From: Paraoerskovia sediminicola
GTDB lineage: Bacteria > Actinomycetota > Actinomycetes > Actinomycetales > Cellulomonadaceae
DNA length: 64,000 nt
Assembly: GCF_030296575.1 (NCBI RefSeq)
Contig: NZ_AP027729.1
Coordinates: 806,001 to 870,000, forward strand
Direction: 5' to 3'
Shown here: positions 27,934 to 37,599 of the stretch, one piece after another
Layout: each line of letters opens with the position of its first letter
Numbering within the stretch: position 1 is the stretch's first letter
Translations under genes and position numbers: made by a program
Notes under the pieces: model-generated
Databases searched by the model: none
Told to the model about the DNA's origin: nothing
Seen by the model: only the letters and a program-made list of their open reading frames with translations

Positions 27934-28947
27934 TCAGCGGCGGTCGGTGGAACCGAACCAGCGGCCGATGACGATCCGGTCGAGGGCCGCGAAGACCGAG
28001 AAGACGACGACCCCGAACACCGCGGTCAGGATGATGGCCATGAACAGGGCGTCCATGTTGAGACGCAGCGTGTAGGTGCGCAGCAGCCCACCGATCCCGG
28101 GGTCGCCCTGCTGGAAGAAGAAGTCGCCGACGATCGCCCCGATGACGCTGAGGCCCGCGGCGTTGCGCAGGCCGGTGAAGATCGCGGGCAGCGCGGCCGG
28201 GAGCTGCAGCTTGCGCAGCCGCTGCGCCGGGGTGGCCCGGTTCAGCGTGAACAGGTCGTGCGCCGCGGGCGTCGCCGACATCAGCCCGAACAGCGTGTTC
28301 GAGATCATCGGGAACAGGGCGATGATCACGCACACCACGATCCGGGCGCTGAACCCGTATCCCATCCAGATCCCGATCAGCGGCGTGAGCGCGAGGATCG
28401 GGATCGTCTGCAGGATCACGGCGTACGGGTAGAGGATCTTCTCGACCCAGCGCGACTGCGACATGAGGATCGCGTACGTCATGCCGATCACGACGGCGAG
28501 CGCCAGGCCCACGATCGCGACGCCGACGGTCTGCCAGAGCGCTGCGAGCATCGGGTTCATGATGTTCGGGTTGCCGAGCGTGCTGCCCAGGACCTCGTGG
28601 GGCGGCGGCAGCAGGAACCTGCGGTCCGCACTGAGGACGACGTAGCTCACCAGGTACCAGATGCCGACGATGCCGAGGATCGCGGCGACCGTCGGGAGCA
28701 CCTTGTCGACGACCACGCCTCGCCGCAGGCGCACGACGCGCGGGCCGGACGGCACGGGCCTGGACGCCTTCGCGGGCGCGGCCTTCCCGTCCTCCGGGAC
28801 GGGCGCCGTCGTCGGGGCGACGGGTCCTGCCGCGGCAGGACCGCCGTCAGGCGTCGAGGTCCCGGCCCCTGGCGCGGTGGCCGCGACGGACCCGGGGGCC
28901 TTGCCAGAGGTCGCGGTCTCGAGGACCGTCGTGTCGCGCTCGCTCAT
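27934..28947 (-). CDS. ABC transporter permease (SsuC/TauC/ThiX type)
   Basis: A 337-residue inner-membrane permease with about six helices after an 80-residue Pro/Ala-rich cytoplasmic N-terminus. The ATPase-contact (EAA) loop reads NRATPAQRLRKLQLPAALPAIFTGLRNAAGLSVIGAIVGDFF, typical of the nitrate/sulfonate/pyrimidine group. Its ATG overlaps the ATPase stop (ATGA). The long N-terminal tail is unusual for the family, and translation might start further in, but no better ribosome site is evident. Confidence 0.88.
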   Translation of the reverse strand: MSERDTTVLETATSGKAPGSVAATAPGAGTSTPDGGPAAAGPVAPTTAPVPEDGKAAPAKASRPVPSGPRVVRLRRGVVVDKVLPTVAAILGIVGIWYLVSYVVLSADRRFLLPPPHEVLGSTLGNPNIMNPMLAALWQTVGVAIVGLALAVVIGMTYAILMSQSRWVEKILYPYAVILQTIPILALTPLIGIWMGYGFSARIVVCVIIALFPMISNTLFGLMSATPAAHDLFTLNRATPAQRLRKLQLPAALPAIFTGLRNAAGLSVIGAIVGDFFFQQGDPGIGGLLRTYTLRLNMDALFMAIILTAVFGVVVFSVFAALDRIVIGRWFGSTDRR

Positions 28948-29725
28948 GAGTGCTCTCCCAACGCCTTGGAGACCTCGCCGACGACGGCCGCGAACTCGGG
29001 TTCGTAGCGCAGCTCGGGGGTCGTGGGTAGGACCACGGGATCGGGATGTCGGCCACGATCCGTCCGGGGCGACCGCTCATCACGAGCACCCGGGTCGACA
29101 GGTACACGGCCTCGGAGACCGAGTGGGTGATGAAGAGCCCGGCGAACTCCTTGAGCCGGAACAGCTTCTGGAGCTCCGTCTGCATGTGCAGCCGGGTGAT
29201 CTCGTCGAGCGCCCCGAACGGCTCGTCGAAGAGCGCGAGGTCCGGGTCGGCGACCAGGGCGCGGGCGATCGAGACGCGCATGCGCATGCCGCCCGAGAGC
29301 TGGCGCGGGTGCTGCTTCTCGAACCCGGTGAGCCCGACCAGGTCGAGCGCCTCCTGCGCCTTGGCACGCCGCTCCGAGCGCAGGCCGCCGCTCAGCTCGC
29401 CGACGAGCTCGACGTTCTTGAGGGCGCTGCGCCACTCGAGGAGGGTCGCCTCCTGGAACACGTAGCTCGTCGAGTGCGCGTTGACCTCGATCGATCCCGT
29501 CGTCGCCGCGTCGAGCCCGGAGGCCAGGCGCAGCAGCGTCGACTTGCCGCAGCCCGAGGGCCCGACGACGGACACGAAGTCCCCGGCGCCCACGGTCAGG
29601 TCGACGTCCTCGAGAGCGACGGTCCCTGTGTCGAACTGCTTGGACACGCCGTCGAGCACGAGCGTCCGGGTCATGGAGAGCGGGCGCTGGGCCGCACTGG
29701 TGGTGCTCACTGCATCGATGCTCAC
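28944..29725 (-). CDS. ABC transporter ATPase (SsuB/TauB type), C-terminus frameshifted in this sequence
   Basis: Walker A GPSGCGKST, Q-loop YVFQEATLLEW, signature LSGGMRMRVSIARAL, Walker B LALFDEPFGALD and the switch His in FITHSVSEAVYLS are all present. Near the end, DIPIPWSYPRP is followed in another frame by PELRYEPEFAAVVGEVSKALGEHS; adding one base to the GGGGG run at 29016-29020 joins them into 260 residues. The GTG at 29725 has GAGGTG as ribosome site, itself made of the end of the upstream amidohydrolase. It energises the NMT1-type importer. Confidence 0.87.
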
Positions 29726-29730
29726 TGCGT

Positions 29731-31140
29731 TCACCTCGTCGAGGTCGTGGTGGGCTGGGAAGGGGTCGAGCGGTGGGTCCCGGTCGAGGTCGTGCCGGGT
29801 CCGGGTGCGGTAGCGAGGGCGCCGGTGCGGTGCAGCGCGGTCGTGCGCCGGACACGGGTGTCGGCGACGACGGTCCCGCCGCGGACGACGACCCGCGCGT
29901 CGGTGGCGCCCGCGAGGACGTCTCCCAGGTCGACGTCGGGCACGAGGACCAGGTCCGCCGCGTCGCCGGCGGCGAGGCCGGCCGGCGCCAGGCCGAGCAC
30001 CGAACGGGCTCCGGAGGTGACGGCGGCCAGCGCGTCGTCGGGTCCGAGGTGACCTGCCGTCATGAGCAGGCTGGTCGTCTCGAAGGGGTCGGCCCGACCG
30101 GCGGGGTTGAAGGGGTCGCGCAGGTTGTCGGCGCCCGCGGCGAGCGTGATCCCGGCGTCGAGGATCTGGCGCAGCGGCGCGATGCCGCGCGGGACGAGGT
30201 GCGTGGCGTCCCACCCCTGGAGGTAGAGGTTGGTGATCGGCAGCGTGACCAGGCCGAGCCCCGCGCGAGCGACGAGGTCGAGCGTCGGCGCGAGCCGTTC
30301 GGGGGTCAGGGAACCGAGCCGGACGACGTGGCTCGCCGTCACTCGCTGCACGAGTCCCCGGTCGATCACCTGGGCGGCGAGGTCGACGACGTCGAGCCCG
30401 TCGAGCCCGGTCTGCTCGTCCGTGTGCAGGTCGACGGGCAGCCCGTGCCGCTCGGCGACGTCGAGGAGCCGCGTGGTCTCGGCCCCGGGCTCCGGGGCGA
30501 GGTGGGGGCAGCCGCCGAGGACGTCCACGCCGTGCCGCGCGGCCTCGTGGAGCACGTCGGTAGGGGTCGCCGACGACGCGAGGAGGCAGACCTGGAGGGT
30601 CATGACGTCGGCGACGCGGTCGCGGACGTCGAGCAGCGCGTCGACGAACCGCAGGGGGTCGCCGTCCGCGGGGACGTCGACGTGGGTGCGGACGGCGGTG
30701 ACGCCACGCGAGAGGTAGCGGTCGAGGGACGCGAGTGCGCGCTCGGTGACGTCGAGGGCGTCGACCGACGCTCGCACGCGGTGCCACTGCTCGATCGCAC
30801 CGACGAGGTCGTTGCCGCCGGGGGCCGCGTCGCGGTCCGCCGTGAGCGCCTTGTCGAGGTGCGCGTGCGGCTCGGCCGCTGCGGGGAGCACCCGCCACCC
30901 CGTGGCATCGAGCTCTGCACCGTCCTGGTTCTCGCCGGCACCGCACTTCGAGGCCGCCGCGCCCGGACCGGCCGGGGCGCCGGTCGGAGCGACGTGACCC
31001 ACGAGCGCACCGTCGAGCACCACGGTGCCGAGGGTGCCGTCCGGCAGCCGGACGCCGCGCAGGGCGCGCACCGGGGTGCGGGTCAGGTCGTCGGTGCCGT
31101 CGGGTCGTCCGACCGCACGCGAACCCTCGAGGACTGACAT
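29731..31140 (-). CDS. Amidohydrolase of the cytosine deaminase (CodA) type, first gene of the catabolic operon
   Basis: A 469-residue metal-dependent hydrolase. The ligand set is complete: PHAHLDKAL (HxH), RTHVDV, VDLHTDEQ (His and Glu), TASHVVRL, and GADNLRDPFNP with the catalytic Asp. The last 30 residues are a Thr/Ser/Pro tail. It likely deaminates or opens a heterocyclic ring. The ATG at 31140 follows GCCGGAGGTGCC. It begins a seven-gene operon that includes its transporter, and an operator-like palindrome lies 26-46 bp upstream of the start. Confidence 0.86.
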   Translation of the reverse strand: MSVLEGSRAVGRPDGTDDLTRTPVRALRGVRLPDGTLGTVVLDGALVGHVAPTGAPAGPGAAASKCGAGENQDGAELDATGWRVLPAAAEPHAHLDKALTADRDAAPGGNDLVGAIEQWHRVRASVDALDVTERALASLDRYLSRGVTAVRTHVDVPADGDPLRFVDALLDVRDRVADVMTLQVCLLASSATPTDVLHEAARHGVDVLGGCPHLAPEPGAETTRLLDVAERHGLPVDLHTDEQTGLDGLDVVDLAAQVIDRGLVQRVTASHVVRLGSLTPERLAPTLDLVARAGLGLVTLPITNLYLQGWDATHLVPRGIAPLRQILDAGITLAAGADNLRDPFNPAGRADPFETTSLLMTAGHLGPDDALAAVTSGARSVLGLAPAGLAAGDAADLVLVPDVDLGDVLAGATDARVVVRGGTVVADTRVRRTTALHRTGALATAPGPGTTSTGTHRSTPSQPTTTSTR

Positions 31141-31165
31141 GGCACCTCCGGCTCGGCTCGTCCCC

Positions 31166-31186
31166 AATGTTGATATGAGGAACATT
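31166..31186 (-). promoter_or_regulatory. Second operator-like palindrome, head of the catabolic operon
   Basis: AATGTT-N9-AACATT, with TGTTGATAT in the left half matching the left half of the perfect palindrome at 22270-22288 (TGTTGATG) and the same TGT-N11-ACA spacing. The inner bases are less symmetric. It is 26 bp upstream of the deaminase start, consistent with a promoter-blocking site. Confidence 0.55.
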
Positions 31187-31321
31187 CCTGAACCGTAGGG
31201 ACCGCCTGTTTCCCGGACGTGTCCGGGACGGCGCGCCCGTGTGAACTTGCTGACCGCGAAGCCTGCTCTCCGATCGTCGAGGAGGCTGTGCCACACGTCC
31301 CGGACGTGGTGGGATGTCTGC

Positions 31322-32344
31322 ATGCGCACCCTGCTCTCGGTCGGTGTCCCCGACGGGGCCACTGCCGATTCCGTCCGCTCCCTCGCCCGCGACGCCACCG
31401 AGGCGGACGGCGTCGCACCCCTGTCCGAGCAGCCGCTGCTGCGCCTCACCGACGAGACCGCCGACCTCACCCATGTCGTCGCGCTCGACGAGGACCAGCG
31501 CGTCGTCGGCTATTTGCAGGTCGACCGCAGCGGCGACCCGGCCTCGGCCGAGCTCGTCGTGGCCCCCTCGGCCCGGCGCCACGGCGTGGGGCGTCTGCTC
31601 CTGCGCACCGCGGAGCGCGACGCCACCCTGCCCGCACGGTCGGGCGAGCCGCGCGGCTCCGCGCACAGCCTCCGGGTCTGGGCGCACGGGGACCTGCGGG
31701 CCGCGCGCGCCCTGGCGAAGGACGCCGGGCTCGTCCCCGTCCGCGAGCTGCTCAAGCTCGGCCGCGACCTGGCGGGCCATTCGTCCGTGCCGGCACAGGT
31801 CTCGCCTCCGGCGGGACACGCCGTCCGCCCGTTCGTCCCGGGGGCGGACGACGCGGCGTGGCTCGCGCTCAACGCGCTCGCCTTCGCGGACCACCCCGAG
31901 CAGGGCCGGCTGACGCTCGCCGACCTGCACGCGCGCGCGTCGGAGGACTGGTTCGACCCCGCGGGGTTCTTCCTGCTGGAGGACGTCTCGGGGACCGACG
32001 CGCGGCTCGTCGGGTTCGTCTGGACCAAGATCCCGACGGGGCAGGACGACGCGGTGCGGGAGGGCGAGATCTACGTCGTCGGCGTCGACCCGGGGGCGCA
32101 GGGCCACGGGCTCGGCGGGTACCTCACGGCGATCGGCACAGCCCACCTCGAGGCCGCCGGCTGCGCCCGTGCGGCGCTCTACGTCGACGGCGACAACACG
32201 GCCGCGGTCCGCGCCTACGCCCGCGCCGGGTACGGGCGCGACGCGGTCGACGTGCAGTACGCGCGTCCACAGGCACCACCGCCTCCACCACTCTCCTCGC
32301 TCGACTCCCCATCGGTCCCGAGTGATGCCACGATGTCCCCATGA
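31322..32344 (+). CDS. mshD: Mycothiol synthase (tandem GNAT acetyltransferase)
   Basis: A 340-residue enzyme that acetylates Cys-GlcN-Ins, the last step of mycothiol synthesis. Two GNAT domains are visible: [22 protein letters not shown] in the first and [33 protein letters not shown] ... [22 protein letters not shown] in the second, the latter the active domain. Length and two-domain layout match MshD. I chose ATG 31322; an in-frame ATG at 31241 would add unlikely residues. The C-terminus carries a Pro/Ser tail. The stop overlaps the ppk start (ATGA). Confidence 0.9.
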   Translation: MRTLLSVGVPDGATADSVRSLARDATEADGVAPLSEQPLLRLTDETADLTHVVALDEDQRVVGYLQVDRSGDPASAELVVAPSARRHGVGRLLLRTAERDATLPARSGEPRGSAHSLRVWAHGDLRAARALAKDAGLVPVRELLKLGRDLAGHSSVPAQVSPPAGHAVRPFVPGADDAAWLALNALAFADHPEQGRLTLADLHARASEDWFDPAGFFLLEDVSGTDARLVGFVWTKIPTGQDDAVREGEIYVVGVDPGAQGHGLGGYLTAIGTAHLEAAGCARAALYVDGDNTAAVRAYARAGYGRDAVDVQYARPQAPPPPPLSSLDSPSVPSDATMSP

Positions 32345-34593
32345 CCGAGTCGACCACCCGCCGCCCGCTCGCTCCGGACCTCGCCGCTCACATCGCGGAG
32401 CACATCGCGGAAGAGGCGACCCCGGACGCCACGGCCCCGCGGGAGCTCGCCCCGCTGCCCGACGACCGGTTCGCGGACCGGGAGATCAGCTGGCTCGCGT
32501 TCAACGAGCGGGTGCTCGAGCTCGCCGAGGACTCGAAGCTGCCCCTCCTCGAGCGCGTCCGGTTCCTGGCGATCTTCGCCTCGAACCTCGACGAGTTCTT
32601 CATGGTCCGGGTCGCCGGCCTGAAGCGGCGCATCGCGACCGGTCTCGCCGTGACCGCGGCCTCCGGCCTGAGCCCGCGCGAGGTGCTCGCGGCGATCGGC
32701 AAGGGCGCCCACGACCTGATGTCCCGGCACGCCCAGGTGTTCCGCAACGACGTCCAGCCCGCGCTCGCCGCCGAGGGCATCACCCTCGTGCACTGGGACG
32801 AGCTCGAGACCCGCGAGCAGGAGCGGCTCAACAAGTACTTCCGCAAGCAGATCTTCCCCGTCCTCACCCCGCTCGCTGTCGACCCCGCGCACCCCTTCCC
32901 GTACATCTCAGGGCTCTCGCTGAACCTCGCGGTCGTCGTCGGCAACCAGGCGTCGGGCAAGGAGCACTTCGCCCGGGTCAAGGTGCCGCCGCTGCTCCCC
33001 CGGTTCATCGCCGTCGACGCCAAGGGTCGCCCGAGCGCACCGGGTCAGGCTCCGACGTCGAGCAAGAAGCCCACCTCGTACGTGCCGGTCGAAGAGGTCA
33101 TCGCGCAGCACCTCGACCAGCTCTTCCCCGGCATGGACGTGTACGAGCACCACACGTTCCGGGTGACCCGCAACGAGGACGTCGAGGTCGAGGAGGACGA
33201 CGCCGAGAACCTCCTGCAGGCGATGGAGAAGGAGCTCCTGCGCCGCCGGTTCGGCCCGCCCGTCCGGCTCGAGCTCGCCACCGGCATCAGCCCACGCATC
33301 CGCGAGCTGCTCATCCGCGAGCTCGGGGTCACCGAGTCCGAGGTCTACGAGCTCCCCGCCCCGCTCGACCTCACCGGCCTGAACGTCATCGCGGACCTCG
33401 ACCGGTCCGACCTGCACTACCCGTCGTTCGTGCCGACCACCCACCGGTTCCTCGCCGAGGTCGAGAGCGCCAGCCCCACCGACGTGTTCGCCGCGATCCG
33501 GCAGCGCGACATCCTCCTGCACCACCCGTACGACTCGTTCTCCACGTCGGTGCAGACGTTCCTCGAGCAGGCCGCCGCGGACCCGAAGGTCCTCGCCATC
33601 AAGCAGACCCTCTACCGGACGTCGGGCGACTCGCCGATCGTCGACGCCCTCATCGACGCCGCCGACGCCGGCAAGCAGGTCCTCGCCCTGGTCGAGATCA
33701 AGGCTCGCTTCGACGAGCAGGCCAACATCTCCTGGGCGCGCAAGCTCGAGCAGGCCGGCGTCCACGTCGTCTACGGGATCGTCGGGCTCAAGACGCACTG
33801 CAAGCTGTCGCTCGTCGTCCGCCAGGAGTCCGACGGCCTGCGCCGCTACTGCCACGTCGGCACCGGCAACTACCACCCCAAGACCGCGCGCCTCTACACC
33901 GACCACGGGCTCCTGACGGCGGACCCGGACGTCGGCCAGGACCTCACCCGCCTGTTCAACCAGCTCTCCGGGTACGCCCCGCAGTCGCGGTTCCACCGCC
34001 TGCTCGTGGCGCCGCGCATGGTGCGCATGGGGCTGATCGAGCGCATCGAGCGCGAGGCCGAGGCCGCGCGCAACGGCAACGAGGCGTGGGTCAAGATCAA
34101 GGTGAACTCCGCGGTCGACGAGAAGACGATCGACGCGCTCTACCGGGCATCGCAGGACGGCGTGAAGATCGACCTCATCGTGCGCGGGATCTGCGCGATC
34201 CGCCCCGGCGTGCCGGGCCTGAGCGAGAACATCCGGGTCCGCTCGATCCTCGGGCGGTTCCTCGAGCACTCGCGGATCTTCGCCTTCGCGAACAGCGAGG
34301 GCAAGCAGATCGGCGAGAACACCACCGAGGGCCCCGAGGTCTTCATCGGTTCCGCCGACCTCATGCACCGCAACCTCGACCGCCGCGTGGAGACGCTCAT
34401 CCGCATCTCCGACCCCGACCAGGTCGCCGAGCTCGTCGACCTGCTCGACACGTCCATGGACGCCCGCACGGCCACGTGGCACCTGCACGACACCGAGTGG
34501 GTCCCGCGCAACGAGGACGACGAGGGCCCGTACCTGAACCTGCAGTCCAACCTCGTCAGCCGTCAGCGCCGCCGCATGAGCGCGGGGCGCTGA
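32341..34593 (+). CDS. ppk1: Polyphosphate kinase
   Basis: A 750-residue PPK1 that polymerises the gamma-phosphate of ATP into polyphosphate. Domains in order: N-domain ([18 protein letters not shown] ... [16 protein letters not shown]), head domain, and two PLD-like catalytic domains. The autophosphorylated His is in [10 protein letters not shown], and [19 protein letters not shown] plus [20 protein letters not shown] are intact. Coupled to mshD by a 4-bp overlap and followed 5 bp later by the Nudix-phosphatase gene. This ppk-Nudix pairing and the Pit transporter just beyond form a phosphate-related block. Confidence 0.97.
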   Translation: MTESTTRRPLAPDLAAHIAEHIAEEATPDATAPRELAPLPDDRFADREISWLAFNERVLELAEDSKLPLLERVRFLAIFASNLDEFFMVRVAGLKRRIATGLAVTAASGLSPREVLAAIGKGAHDLMSRHAQVFRNDVQPALAAEGITLVHWDELETREQERLNKYFRKQIFPVLTPLAVDPAHPFPYISGLSLNLAVVVGNQASGKEHFARVKVPPLLPRFIAVDAKGRPSAPGQAPTSSKKPTSYVPVEEVIAQHLDQLFPGMDVYEHHTFRVTRNEDVEVEEDDAENLLQAMEKELLRRRFGPPVRLELATGISPRIRELLIRELGVTESEVYELPAPLDLTGLNVIADLDRSDLHYPSFVPTTHRFLAEVESASPTDVFAAIRQRDILLHHPYDSFSTSVQTFLEQAAADPKVLAIKQTLYRTSGDSPIVDALIDAADAGKQVLALVEIKARFDEQANISWARKLEQAGVHVVYGIVGLKTHCKLSLVVRQESDGLRRYCHVGTGNYHPKTARLYTDHGLLTADPDVGQDLTRLFNQLSGYAPQSRFHRLLVAPRMVRMGLIERIEREAEAARNGNEAWVKIKVNSAVDEKTIDALYRASQDGVKIDLIVRGICAIRPGVPGLSENIRVRSILGRFLEHSRIFAFANSEGKQIGENTTEGPEVFIGSADLMHRNLDRRVETLIRISDPDQVAELVDLLDTSMDARTATWHLHDTEWVPRNEDDEGPYLNLQSNLVSRQRRRMSAGR

Positions 34594-34598
34594 CGACC

Positions 34599-35626
34599 GT
34601 GGTCGCCGCAGCACAACGGGCTGCCCCGCTGCGGGCGGCCCTCGGCCCGACGCACGTCGAGCACGCCCCCGTGATCGAGACTGCGGGTGCGCTCGTCTGG
34701 CGGATGCACCGCGACCGGCTCGAGGTCCGGTTGATCCACCGGCCCAAGTACGACGACTGGTCGTGGCCCAAGGGGAAGCTGGACACGGGCGAGGCCTTCC
34801 AGACGGCAGCGGCGCGCGAGGTCTGCGAGGAGACGGGCCGCCCCGTCATCCTCGGTGTCCCGCTCCCCGGCCTGCAGTACCTGACGGCCGAGGGCCGCGT
34901 GAAGCGGGTCCACTACTGGGCGGCGCGCCGCGCCGACCCGGCGCGGGACGCCGCGCCGCTGGCGGCCCGCGCCCCCGTGCACCCGGTGTCCCCCCAGGAG
35001 ATCGACGACGCCGTCTGGCTCCCGATCGACGAGGCCGCGGACCGGCTCACCCGGTCGGCGGACCGGATCCCGCTCGACGCCCTGGCCACCGAGCATCACC
35101 ACGGCCGCCTGGACACCCACGTCGTCGTGATCGCCCGCCACGGCCGCGCGACCGCCCGCAGCGGGTGGTACGGCGACGAGCACGACCGCCCCTGACCCCC
35201 ATCGGCGCCGGTCACGCCTCCGCGATGGTGCCGGTCCTCGCGGCGTACGGGATCAATCGCGTCGTGACCAGCCAGTGGGAGCGCTGCGCGTCGACGATCG
35301 CGCCCTACGCCGCCGCCGCCGGGCTCGACACGGTGCGTCGCGACAGGCTCACGGAGGCCCAGCACGAGCGCTCCCCCGGCCGGGTCGGCGCCACGGTCCG
35401 CGAGCTGCTGGAGGACGACGTCTCGACGGTCCTGTGCACGCACCGACCCGTGCTGCCGACGGTCCTCGACGTCCTCGGCCAGCACGCGAGGCGCAGCGTC
35501 GCGAACGCGCTGCCCACGACCGACCCGTTCCTCGAGCCCGGCGAGCTGATCGCCGCGCACGTCACCCAGACGGAGAAGGGCCCCCGGGTCGTCGCCGCGG
35601 GCAAGGTGTCCCCGCCGCTGCACTGA
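34599..35626 (+). CDS. Nudix hydrolase / histidine phosphatase fusion (MutT1-like), frameshifted in this sequence
   Basis: The N-terminal half has the Nudix box GKLDTGEAFQTAAAREVCEETG; the C-terminal half starts with the phosphatase motif ARHGRATAR. Reading stops at DEHDRP, but one more base in the CCCC run at 35189-35192 continues into LTPIGAGHASAMVPVLAAYGINRVVTSQWERCASTI, giving 342 residues. This two-domain layout is that of mycobacterial MutT1, which sanitises oxidised nucleotides or hydrolyses diadenosine polyphosphates. GTG 34599 lies 5 nt after the ppk stop. As written, the phosphatase domain would be lost. Confidence 0.83.
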
Positions 35627-35752
35627 GCGGTCCTACCTCTGAGCGGACCTCGCCCCCTGACCTGAGCGGCCCCGCCGCTGCACCGGGCGGTCGCCCGTGC
35701 GGGAGCCCGACTCACCGACGCCTGACCCCCGCCTCGGCGGAGCGGGCGTCCG

Positions 35753-36757
35753 TCACCGCAGGATCGGCCAGAGGATCCAGTAGACGACGGCGGCGACGAG
35801 CGCCGCCGCGGGGATGGTCAGGACCCACGCCCCGCCGATGTTCTTCGCCACGCCCCAGCGCACGGCCGAGACCCGCTTGGTGGCGCCCACGCCCATGATC
35901 GCCGACGTGATGGTGTGCGTCGTGGACACGGGCGCATGGAGGATGAACGCGTTGACGTAGAGGACGACCGCCGAGACCGACTCGGCGACAAAACCGCGGG
36001 CCGGGTCGAGCTCGATGATCTTGCGCCCGAGGGTCCGCATGATGCGCCAGCCGCCCGCGTACGTGCCTGCGGAGATCGCGAGCGCCGCGGAGATCTTCAC
36101 CCAGAGCGGGATCCCCTGCGCCTGCTCGCGGAACCCACCGGCGACGAGGGCGAGCAGGATCACACCCATCGTCTTCTGCGCGTCCTGGAGCCCGTGGCCC
36201 AGGGCCATCGCAGCGGCGGAGGCGGTCTGCGCGATGCGGAACCGGCGGAACGTCGGGCCGGGCTTCGCCTTCCGGAAGATCCAAAGCACCGCGACCATGA
36301 CGGCGAACGCTCCGATGAACCCCACCAGCGGCGACACGATCATCGGGAGGACGACCTTGTCGACGATCGCGCTCCAGTAGACGGTCACGCCCGAGGCGAT
36401 ACCGACCCCGGTGAGCCCGCCGATGATCGCGTGCGTCGACGACGACGGCAGACCGAACCACCACGTGATCATGTTCCAGGTGATCGCCCCGATCAGGGCC
36501 GCCAGGACGATGACGAGCCCTTGGTGCGGCGGCGCGTCCTGGATGTCGATGATCTCCTCGGCGATCGTCGTGGCGACCTCGGTGCCCAGGAGCGCCCCGA
36601 CGAGGTTGAAGAACGCGGCCATGATGAGCGCTGCGCGGGGTGTGAGCGCGCGGGTCGAGACCGACGTCGCGATCGCGTTGGCGGCGTCGTGGAACCCGTT
36701 CGTGTAGTCGAAGCCGAGCGCGAACGCGACGACCACGACGACGAGGGCGACCTCCAC
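35753..36757 (-). CDS. pit: Low-affinity inorganic phosphate transporter (Pit family)
   Basis: A 334-residue membrane protein with about ten helices. The two family repeats carry the signature GFDYTNGFHDAANAIATSVSTRAL near the N-terminus and ILHAPVSTTHTITSAIMGVG in the second half, plus FGLPSSSTHAIIGGLTG. It would import phosphate with protons as a metal-phosphate complex. It starts 3 bp after the DUF47 gene, its usual partner, so the two are one transcript. Confidence 0.94.
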   Translation of the reverse strand: MEVALVVVVVAFALGFDYTNGFHDAANAIATSVSTRALTPRAALIMAAFFNLVGALLGTEVATTIAEEIIDIQDAPPHQGLVIVLAALIGAITWNMITWWFGLPSSSTHAIIGGLTGVGIASGVTVYWSAIVDKVVLPMIVSPLVGFIGAFAVMVAVLWIFRKAKPGPTFRRFRIAQTASAAAMALGHGLQDAQKTMGVILLALVAGGFREQAQGIPLWVKISAALAISAGTYAGGWRIMRTLGRKIIELDPARGFVAESVSAVVLYVNAFILHAPVSTTHTITSAIMGVGATKRVSAVRWGVAKNIGGAWVLTIPAAALVAAVVYWILWPILR

Positions 36758-36760
36758 GGG

Positions 36761-37381
36761 TCAGGACTCCTTGAGGGCGATCGTCTCGACCATGTTGGCG
36801 ACCCTCTCGAAGGCGTCGGCCGCGTGCTCGAGCACCTCCACGATCTCCTTGAGCTTCATCAGCAGGATCGGGTCCGAGATCTCGTCGAAGAGCTGGGCGA
36901 TGAGCTTGCGGTGGATCTTGTCGGCCTGGTTCTCGAGCCGGTTGACCTCGATCCAGTAGTCCTGCAGCCCGTCCATGGCGCGCAGCCGCGGCATGGCCTC
37001 TGCCGTGAGCTCGGCGGCACGGCCGAGCACCTGCACCTGGTCCGAGACGCGCGCCGGCAGCTCGTCGACCTTGTACAGGACGATGAGGTCGGCTGCCTCC
37101 TCCATGTCGTCCATGCAGTCGTCGAGCGCCGAGGCCAGCGCGTAGATGTCGTCGCGGTCGAACGGCGTCACGAAGGTCTGGTTGAGCCGCCGCATGATCG
37201 CGTGCGTCGACTCGTCGGCGGCGTGCTCGACCTCGCCGAGCTGCTTGGCGATGGCCTTGCGGCCGGGCCGGTCCGCGCCCAGGAGCTCCGCGAGGAGCTG
37301 TGCCCCCGTGACGAGGTGCCCGGCGGTGACGCCGAGCAGGTCGAAGAACGAGGTGTCGCGCGGTGTCAGGCGCAGGCGCAC
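36761..37381 (-). CDS. DUF47/PhoU-like accessory protein of the Pit transporter
   Basis: A 206-residue, all-helical cytoplasmic protein of the DUF47 (Pit accessory, PhoU-like) family: FFDLLGVTAGHLVTGAQLLAELLG, VEHAADESTHAIMRRLNQTFVTPFDRDDIYALASALDDCMDDMEEAADLI. Acidic E/DxxxD repeats of PhoU-like proteins are present. It likely tunes Pit activity. The GTG at 37381 has GGAG 8 nt upstream. The 218 bp before it hold no gene but several short hairpins (e.g. GTGCC-GCGT-GGCAC). Confidence 0.9.
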   Translation of the reverse strand: MRLRLTPRDTSFFDLLGVTAGHLVTGAQLLAELLGADRPGRKAIAKQLGEVEHAADESTHAIMRRLNQTFVTPFDRDDIYALASALDDCMDDMEEAADLIVLYKVDELPARVSDQVQVLGRAAELTAEAMPRLRAMDGLQDYWIEVNRLENQADKIHRKLIAQLFDEISDPILLMKLKEIVEVLEHAADAFERVANMVETIALKES

Positions 37382-37599
37382 GGGAGGGCTCCGGGAGACA
37401 GGGTCTGGTGGACGTCCTCAGCGTAGGGCAGAGGATCCGAGAACGGCGATAGGTGCCGCGTGGCACGAGTTAGATGCGACGCCGGACCGGGAGCGCCTCT
37501 CGGCGCGGGGCCGCTCGTAGCGGCTCTAGTTGGAGCCCGGGGCTACCGCGGCCCGACGTCGCCCGACCATGCTACGCCCGGCCACGGGGGTGCACGTCA

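Noticed and set aside
28847..32146. A single 1099-residue minus-strand protein
   Set aside because: It is a chance in-frame union of out-of-frame deaminase sequence and the real ABC ATPase; the deaminase and ATPase have clear separate starts and motifs in their own frames.
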